Source: Atribacterota bacterium (GTDB lineage Bacteria > Atribacterota > Phoenicimicrobiia > Phoenicimicrobiales > Phoenicimicrobiaceae). Taken from it: a DNA stretch of 5,203 nucleotides. The position numbers and the translations under genes are program-made. This document shows positions 3,301 to 5,203 of this stretch, piece by piece (the stretch's first letter is position 1; each line of letters starts with the position of its first letter). Under the pieces are notes generated by a model. It did no database searches. It was not told where the DNA came from and saw only the letters and a list, made by a program, of their open reading frames with translations. Location: NCBI GenBank assembly GCA_030668465.1, contig DAOUTX010000090.1, positions 1 to 5,203 on the forward strand, given 5' to 3'.

Positions 3301-5203
3301 TCGTGTATTTTGTATTTAATTTTAGCATGTAAGTCTAAAAAACCACTCTCATAAGCTCTTATTACCTCATTGGGATTACCAAAAATTTTACCCTCACCCT
3401 TCTGCGCACTTTCCCGCATAGTAAGATAATAACAACCTAAAATAATATCCTGGCTAGGCAAAGCTATAGGTAAGCCATTAGCTGGAGAGAGTATATTATT
3501 CGAAGATAGCATTAAAATTTCTGCTTCAGCTTGAGCTTCCGGTGAAAGAGGAACATGAACTGCCATCTGATCGCCGTCAAAGTCTGCATTAAAAGCTGCA
3601 CAAACTAAAGGATGAATCTGTATCGCATTTCCTTCCACCAAAACAGGTTTAAAAGCTTGAATACCTAAACGATGTAATGTCGGTGCCCGATTTAGTAAGA
3701 TAGGATGATCTTCTACAATATCTTTTAATATACTCCAGACTTCTGGCTTGCCTTTCTCTGCTATTTTTTTGGCAGTTTTGATATTATGAGCCAAATCCTT
3801 AGCCACTAATTCTCTCATTACATATGGCTTGAACAGCTCCAAAGCCATCTTTTTGGGTAATCCGCATTGGTAAAATTTTAAATTCGGACCTGCTACAATT
3901 ACTGATCTTCCTGAATAATCCACTCTTTTACCTAAAAGGTTCTGTCTAAATCTACCTTTCTTGCCTTTTAGCATATCACTTAACGATTTTAGGGGCCTAT
4001 TCCCTGCACCAAGTACTGCTCGCCCTCTTCTGCCATTGTCTATTAAAGCATCAACCGCTTCCTGTAACATCCGCTTTTCATTTTTAATGATAATTTCGGG
4101 TGCTCCTAATTCTAATAATCTTTTTAATCTATTGTTTCGATTTATAACCCTCCTATACAGATCATTTAAATCTGAAGTAGCAAAACGTCCTCCCTCCAAC
4201 TGCACCATAGGCCTTAAATCTGGTGGAATAACTGGAATTGTTTCCAATATCATCCATCCAGGTTTGCAATTAGATTTACGAAATGCCTCAACTATCTGCA
4301 ATCTTTTAATAATCTTTTTTGTTTTTTGGCCACTAGTTTTTTTCAATTCTTCGCGAAGTTCCAGGGTTAATTTATCTAAAGCCACTCCTTCCAATAATCC
4401 TTTAATTGCTTCTGCTCCTATTCCAGCTTTAAATTCGGGATCATAGTTGCTTAAAAGAAGTTTTTCTATTTCTAAAATTATTTCTCCTATTTTGTAAGGA
4501 GTACTACCAGGGTGTATCACTATATAACAAGACTCTTCAATGTTTTGAGTAGCTAATTTTGCCCGCAAGGATAGATTTTTTTCTTCTTCCAATCTCTTTA
4601 AGTTAGTTTCAGAAATCAAGCCATCAATTTTAGTAATTCGATATTGGGTCTCCTTATTTTCTACATCTTCTTCTTTAACTTCTTCTTTAACTTCCTTAAT
4701 CCCTTCTTCAACCTCTTCTTTTTCTTCTTCGATTTCAGATTCTTCCTCTTCTTCTATGGATAATAATGATTCCTTTTGATAGAATATTTTACCAAATATT
4801 TTCTGCAGATCCTGATCCTCTTCCTCCGAAATTACATCACCTATTTTATGAGAAAATATTTTTACTTTATTAATATTATAAATCTCTTCGGCCTTTAATT
4901 TTTCATTATACTTCTTGTGAATACGGTACTCTACCTCTAAAATTATATCTCCTTTTTCCAAACCTGTCCCGTCACTCTCAACAACCTCGAATAACTGTTC
5001 TCTTCTTCGGTCTGGAGCAAAGTATAAAATCTTTTCTAAATTACGAGGAGGTATATCTAAAAGTAGAGATAAAGGACTAGGTATGGCTTTAAAATACCAA
5101 ACATGGGAAACAGGGGAAGCTAATTTAATGTGCCCCATTCTTTCCCTTCGGGTGATAGATTTGGTAACTTCAACTCCACATCTATCGCAAATTACGCCTT
5201 TAT
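327..5203 (-). CDS. rpoC: DNA-directed RNA polymerase subunit beta' (5'-partial)
   Basis: This is the largest catalytic subunit of bacterial RNA polymerase; with beta it forms the active-site cleft and synthesises RNA from NTPs. Residues are numbered from the Met encoded at 5136-5138. That Met is internal, matching the conserved RRERMGHI block, and the frame stays open to the right edge, giving 21 more codons (KGVICDRCGVEV...) that include the last two cysteines of zinc site 1. The true start, about 55-80 residues further up, is outside. In order: clamp helices around 315-370 (sigma contact), switch 2 region 391-415, NADFDGDQ at 517-524 with the three Mg-binding Asp, bridge helix 793-829, zinc site 2 (C843, C917, C924, C927), trigger loop from 941 with LRTFH at 961-965, and the C-terminal GLKENVIIGNIIPAGTG block at 1526-1542. 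Insertions lie at about 84-202 and 1150-1477; there is no SI3. The tail, 1543-1603, is highly charged. The stop is TAA. The rpoB gene normally lies upstream. Identification is certain; the length is unusual. Confidence 0.99.
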   Translation of the reverse strand, partial: KGVICDRCGVEVTKSITRRERMGHIKLASPVSHVWYFKAIPSPLSLLLDIPPRNLEKILYFAPDRRREQLFEVVESDGTGLEKGDIILEVEYRIHKKYNEKLKAEEIYNINKVKIFSHKIGDVISEEEDQDLQKIFGKIFYQKESLLSIEEEEESEIEEEKEEVEEGIKEVKEEVKEEDVENKETQYRITKIDGLISETNLKRLEEEKNLSLRAKLATQNIEESCYIVIHPGSTPYKIGEIILEIEKLLLSNYDPEFKAGIGAEAIKGLLEGVALDKLTLELREELKKTSGQKTKKIIKRLQIVEAFRKSNCKPGWMILETIPVIPPDLRPMVQLEGGRFATSDLNDLYRRVINRNNRLKRLLELGAPEIIIKNEKRMLQEAVDALIDNGRRGRAVLGAGNRPLKSLSDMLKGKKGRFRQNLLGKRVDYSGRSVIVAGPNLKFYQCGLPKKMALELFKPYVMRELVAKDLAHNIKTAKKIAEKGKPEVWSILKDIVEDHPILLNRAPTLHRLGIQAFKPVLVEGNAIQIHPLVCAAFNADFDGDQMAVHVPLSPEAQAEAEILMLSSNNILSPANGLPIALPSQDIILGCYYLTMRESAQKGEGKIFGNPNEVIRAYESGFLDLHAKIKYKIHDSLKGTTAGRIIFNEIFPDDMDFINLTITKKSLEKIISFVYRKYGKERTVDILDKIKKLGFSFATSSGISIGVVDLEIPSQKDKILEVAEREVDRIQEQYNYGLIMEDEREQKIVNAWTKAADDVVDAILANLSKFNPLYIMADSGARGSKRQIGQLAGMRGLMADPSGKIIEFPIRSNFRDGLSVLEYFISTHGARKGLADTALRTSKSGYLTRRLVDVAQDAIIREEDCGTSDGIIIRAFQDDSTVIETLEERLVGRITQEEAIDPKTSKVLVELGEEIDEKSAKKISEAGIKEVKVRSILTCRAEHGICTKCYGKDMATGKLVNIGEAVGVIAAQSIGEPGTQLTLRTFHTGGVKISGEDITLGLPRVEQLFEVRKPKKQAVISEINGIVEEIITENNHKKQVVINPETSKKNKDPVEEKKRIYNISPDLRLIVEKGQKIRAGERLTVGFIDPHDILKIQGIKAVQEYLLKEIQAVYRSQGVKINDKHIETIIRQIARLNMIYVRSARDSELLSGELVYVSDFEKANEKIVQENKEINKKNRELLENKKMISSLVDVKTGEVMVEEGEVLTNKVIPKIETSDFTALIVEDQKKEQYTIVKGENSFIERITGNILVGGIEDNIQEENTKKGNLSDSKIKLNEIISKEIGVDITNSDIRIISCAKPDIYEKIEDRITAGDIINPEDSQVLVSANKQLTSSEVDKIIKAKVDKIKVWEETKEISVRDGLIKSIKDEIIGQPLGEDIKDPVSGNVIADKDQIISKNLIKKILLYKLSDLPLEDGRYFSLEGRTLEFLYNNAVGKITALDILDTETGEVIINGGKKITRKHATEICSRHLDLIKVRANNKIACINIIVNVGFIRRKKIVAVGMPIIQGITQASLSTESFLSAASFQRTTHVLTNASIKGKVDKLYGLKENVIIGNIIPAGTGLNKYREIEVDYPHEEEEKVEELFKKAEGEQKKKEIDIFKEEDEGSKEKILDHTTDQEPEHN
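330..509 (-). other. rpoC: Charged C-terminal tail of beta'
   Basis: After the last conserved block (IPAGTG, ending at residue 1542) the protein continues for about 60 residues rich in Glu, Lys and Asp, ending DQEPEHN. Beta' tails vary in length and sequence between phyla and are usually disordered. Nothing in it is recognisable as a motif. A run of eight A residues on the coding strand (415-422) lies within it. Confidence 0.8.
708..1691 (-). other. rpoC: C-terminal (jaw-region) lineage-specific insertion of beta'
   Basis: Residues about 1150-1477 separate two blocks that are close together in E. coli and Thermus: NDKHIETIIRQ with its DSELLSGELV follow-on (1100-1133), and VGMPIIQGITQASLSTESF (1481-1499). 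In those species the corresponding linker is a few dozen residues; here about 330 residues are added. The insert starts with a charged helical stretch (1139-1164), continues with about five modules of 57-65 residues, and ends in a basic strand (GFIRRKKI). The frame is intact and the flanks are perfectly conserved, so this is a genuine domain insertion and not an assembly artefact or frameshift. Confidence 0.85.
768..1652 (-). repeat. rpoC: Tandem array of about five diverged beta' modules (protein-level repeat)
   Basis: Module starts are at residues about 1163, 1222, 1284, 1349 and 1412, i.e. spacings of 57-65. Encoding positions are 1530-1652, 1311-1475, 1149-1289, 963-1094 and 768-905. The common pattern is (V/I)G(R/K)IT..DI.DP.TG.V.V..G..IT....., then a helix and IKV. 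Modules 3, 4 and 5 align gaplessly with the native segment 868-913 at offsets of 417, 481 and 544; by-eye identities are 14 of 42 for module 3 and 15 of 46 for module 5. Module 1 shares 11 of 23 residues over its TGEV core. Module 2 is the most degenerate but keeps ERIT and an IRIISC end. The fold is inferred to be of the sandwich-barrel hybrid kind seen in RNA polymerase subunits; this is inference. Confidence 0.72.
2199..2318 (-). other. rpoC: Trigger loop of beta', without SI3
   Basis: Residues 941-980 contain GEAVGVIAAQSIGEPGTQ followed by LTLRTFHTGG and, after only a few residues, GLPRVEQLFEVRKPK. The catalytic Arg962 and His965 are present. The position equivalent to E. coli Met932 is Leu961, a variant I know from Bacteroidetes/Chlorobi-type enzymes. 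The short connection to GLPRVEQLFE shows that the large proteobacterial insertion SI3 is absent. Confidence 0.92.
2358..2612 (-). other. rpoC: Zinc site 2 of beta' and the native 'GRIT' module
   Basis: Cys843, Cys917, Cys924 and Cys927 correspond to the four-cysteine second zinc site (E. coli C814/C888/C895/C898). Between the first two cysteines lies a segment of about 46 residues (868-913, encoded at 2400-2537): LVGRIT, then an acidic/DP-type turn, VLVELGEEID, a short helix and IKEVKVRS. This is ordinary for the family. It is listed because the C-terminal insertion of the same protein contains repeated modules that align with it without gaps. Confidence 0.9.
2652..2762 (-). other. rpoC: Bridge helix of beta'
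   Basis: Residues 793-829 match the bridge helix that spans the active-site cleft, with the invariant stretch FISTHGARKGLADTAL and then SGYLTRRLVD. It works with the trigger loop in translocation and catalysis. No substitutions stand out against the family consensus. Confidence 0.93.
3567..3590 (-). other. rpoC: Catalytic Mg-binding loop NADFDGDQ
   Basis: These codons give residues 517-524, the invariant NADFDGDQ motif of all cellular multisubunit RNA polymerases. Asp519, Asp521 and Asp523 coordinate the catalytic magnesium. The flanking sequence (HPLVCAAF before, MAVHVPLS after) is also canonical. An intact motif argues that this copy of rpoC is active. Confidence 0.99.
4653..4754 (-). other. 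rpoC: Acidic low-complexity segment within beta' insertion
   Basis: Residues 129-162 are almost only Glu, Lys, Val and Ile, with Glu dominant. The composition suggests a charged helix or coiled coil, or a disordered linker. On the plus strand it appears as a long run of TTC/CTT pyrimidine triplets. It has no recognisable motif and probably tolerates length change. Confidence 0.85.
4668..4691. repeat. Two perfect in-frame 12-bp tandem copies
   Basis: The 12-mer TTCTTCTTTAAC occurs at 4668-4679 and again immediately at 4680-4691 on the plus strand, followed by a degenerate partial third copy. It lies in frame inside rpoC and produces the repeated EVKEEVKEE part of the acidic segment. The unit length keeps the frame, so copy-number changes would add or remove four residues without disrupting the gene. 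Confidence 0.9.
5139..5201 (-). other. rpoC: End of zinc site 1 (zipper/zinc-ribbon region) of beta'
   Basis: These 21 codons continue rpoC upstream of the first in-window ATG and read KGVICDRCGVEV followed by TKSITRRER. The CDRC pair supplies two of the four cysteines of the N-terminal zinc-binding site; the other pair (CxCGK type in the family) must lie beyond the window edge. Two further bases, 5202-5203, are the last two positions of a codon, probably Tyr as in the usual YKGVICDRC block. This segment shows that the ATG at 5138 is not the translation start. Confidence 0.95.

Larger units (their letters stand above)
4425..4991 (-). other. rpoC: N-terminal lineage-specific insertion of beta' with duplicated flanks
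   Basis: In most bacteria the LYF block (residues 38-40 here) is separated from FKAGIGAEAI (236-245) by only about 35-45 residues; here the gap is about 195. Thermus carries its beta' non-conserved domain at this place. Residues 50-83 (encoded 4890-4991) and 205-238 (encoded 4425-4526) align without gaps at an offset of 155, with 11 of 34 identities counted by eye, sharing the pattern T....G(D/E)IILE(V/I)E and a later Y....(L/F)KA. Between them lie a mixed segment, an acidic stretch (about 129-162) and a second mixed segment (163-202). By position the domain should sit on the outside of the clamp. Its function is unknown. Confidence 0.75.

Noticed and set aside
3961..4446. 161-codon open frame on the plus strand
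   Set aside because: It lies wholly antisense to a highly conserved part of rpoC (clamp and switch regions), has no recognisable protein features and is explained by codon composition of the opposite strand.
5136..5138. ATG at 5138 as the start of rpoC
   Set aside because: The frame stays open upstream to the window edge and encodes KGVICDRCGVEV...RRER, the conserved zinc-site block that always precedes MGHI in beta'. The Met is internal.

Overview
The window is almost entirely one protein-coding gene on the minus strand: rpoC, the beta' subunit of bacterial RNA polymerase. The frame is open to the right edge of the window, so the gene start and roughly the first 80 residues of the protein lie outside. 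The stop codon is at 327-329. Everything needed for catalysis is present and intact (clamp helices, switch 2, the NADFDGDQ magnesium loop, bridge helix, second zinc site, trigger loop, C-terminal omega-contacting segment). The gene is therefore read as functional, not decayed. The in-window part is 1,624 codons, so the full protein should be about 1,700 residues, clearly longer than the E. coli or Bacillus subtilis subunits.

The extra length comes from two lineage-specific insertions. The first sits between conserved N-terminal blocks, at the place where Thermus carries its beta' non-conserved domain. It is flanked by two similar copies of a short beta-rich segment and contains a very acidic stretch. 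The second, about 330 residues, interrupts the C-terminal jaw region between the NDKHIE motif and the GITQASLSTESF motif. It reads as a tandem array of about five modules of 57-65 residues, each resembling a segment that beta' already has between the first and second cysteines of its second zinc site. This array is the most interesting thing in the window.

The remaining 326 bases, downstream of rpoC, hold no recognisable gene. They carry three arrays of four 7-bp units each. Two of these arrays (AGCGTNN at 63-90 and its complement at 282-309) face each other as an imperfect inverted repeat, enclosing several smaller hairpins. No rpsL follows rpoC within the window, although it does in many bacteria.

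The DNA is AT-rich throughout and the protein is lysine-, glutamate- and isoleucine-rich. With no proteobacterial trigger-loop insert (SI3) and a Thermus/Thermotoga-position N-terminal insert, this suggests a low-GC, non-proteobacterial, possibly deep-branching and uncultured bacterium. The phylum cannot be fixed from this sequence alone.
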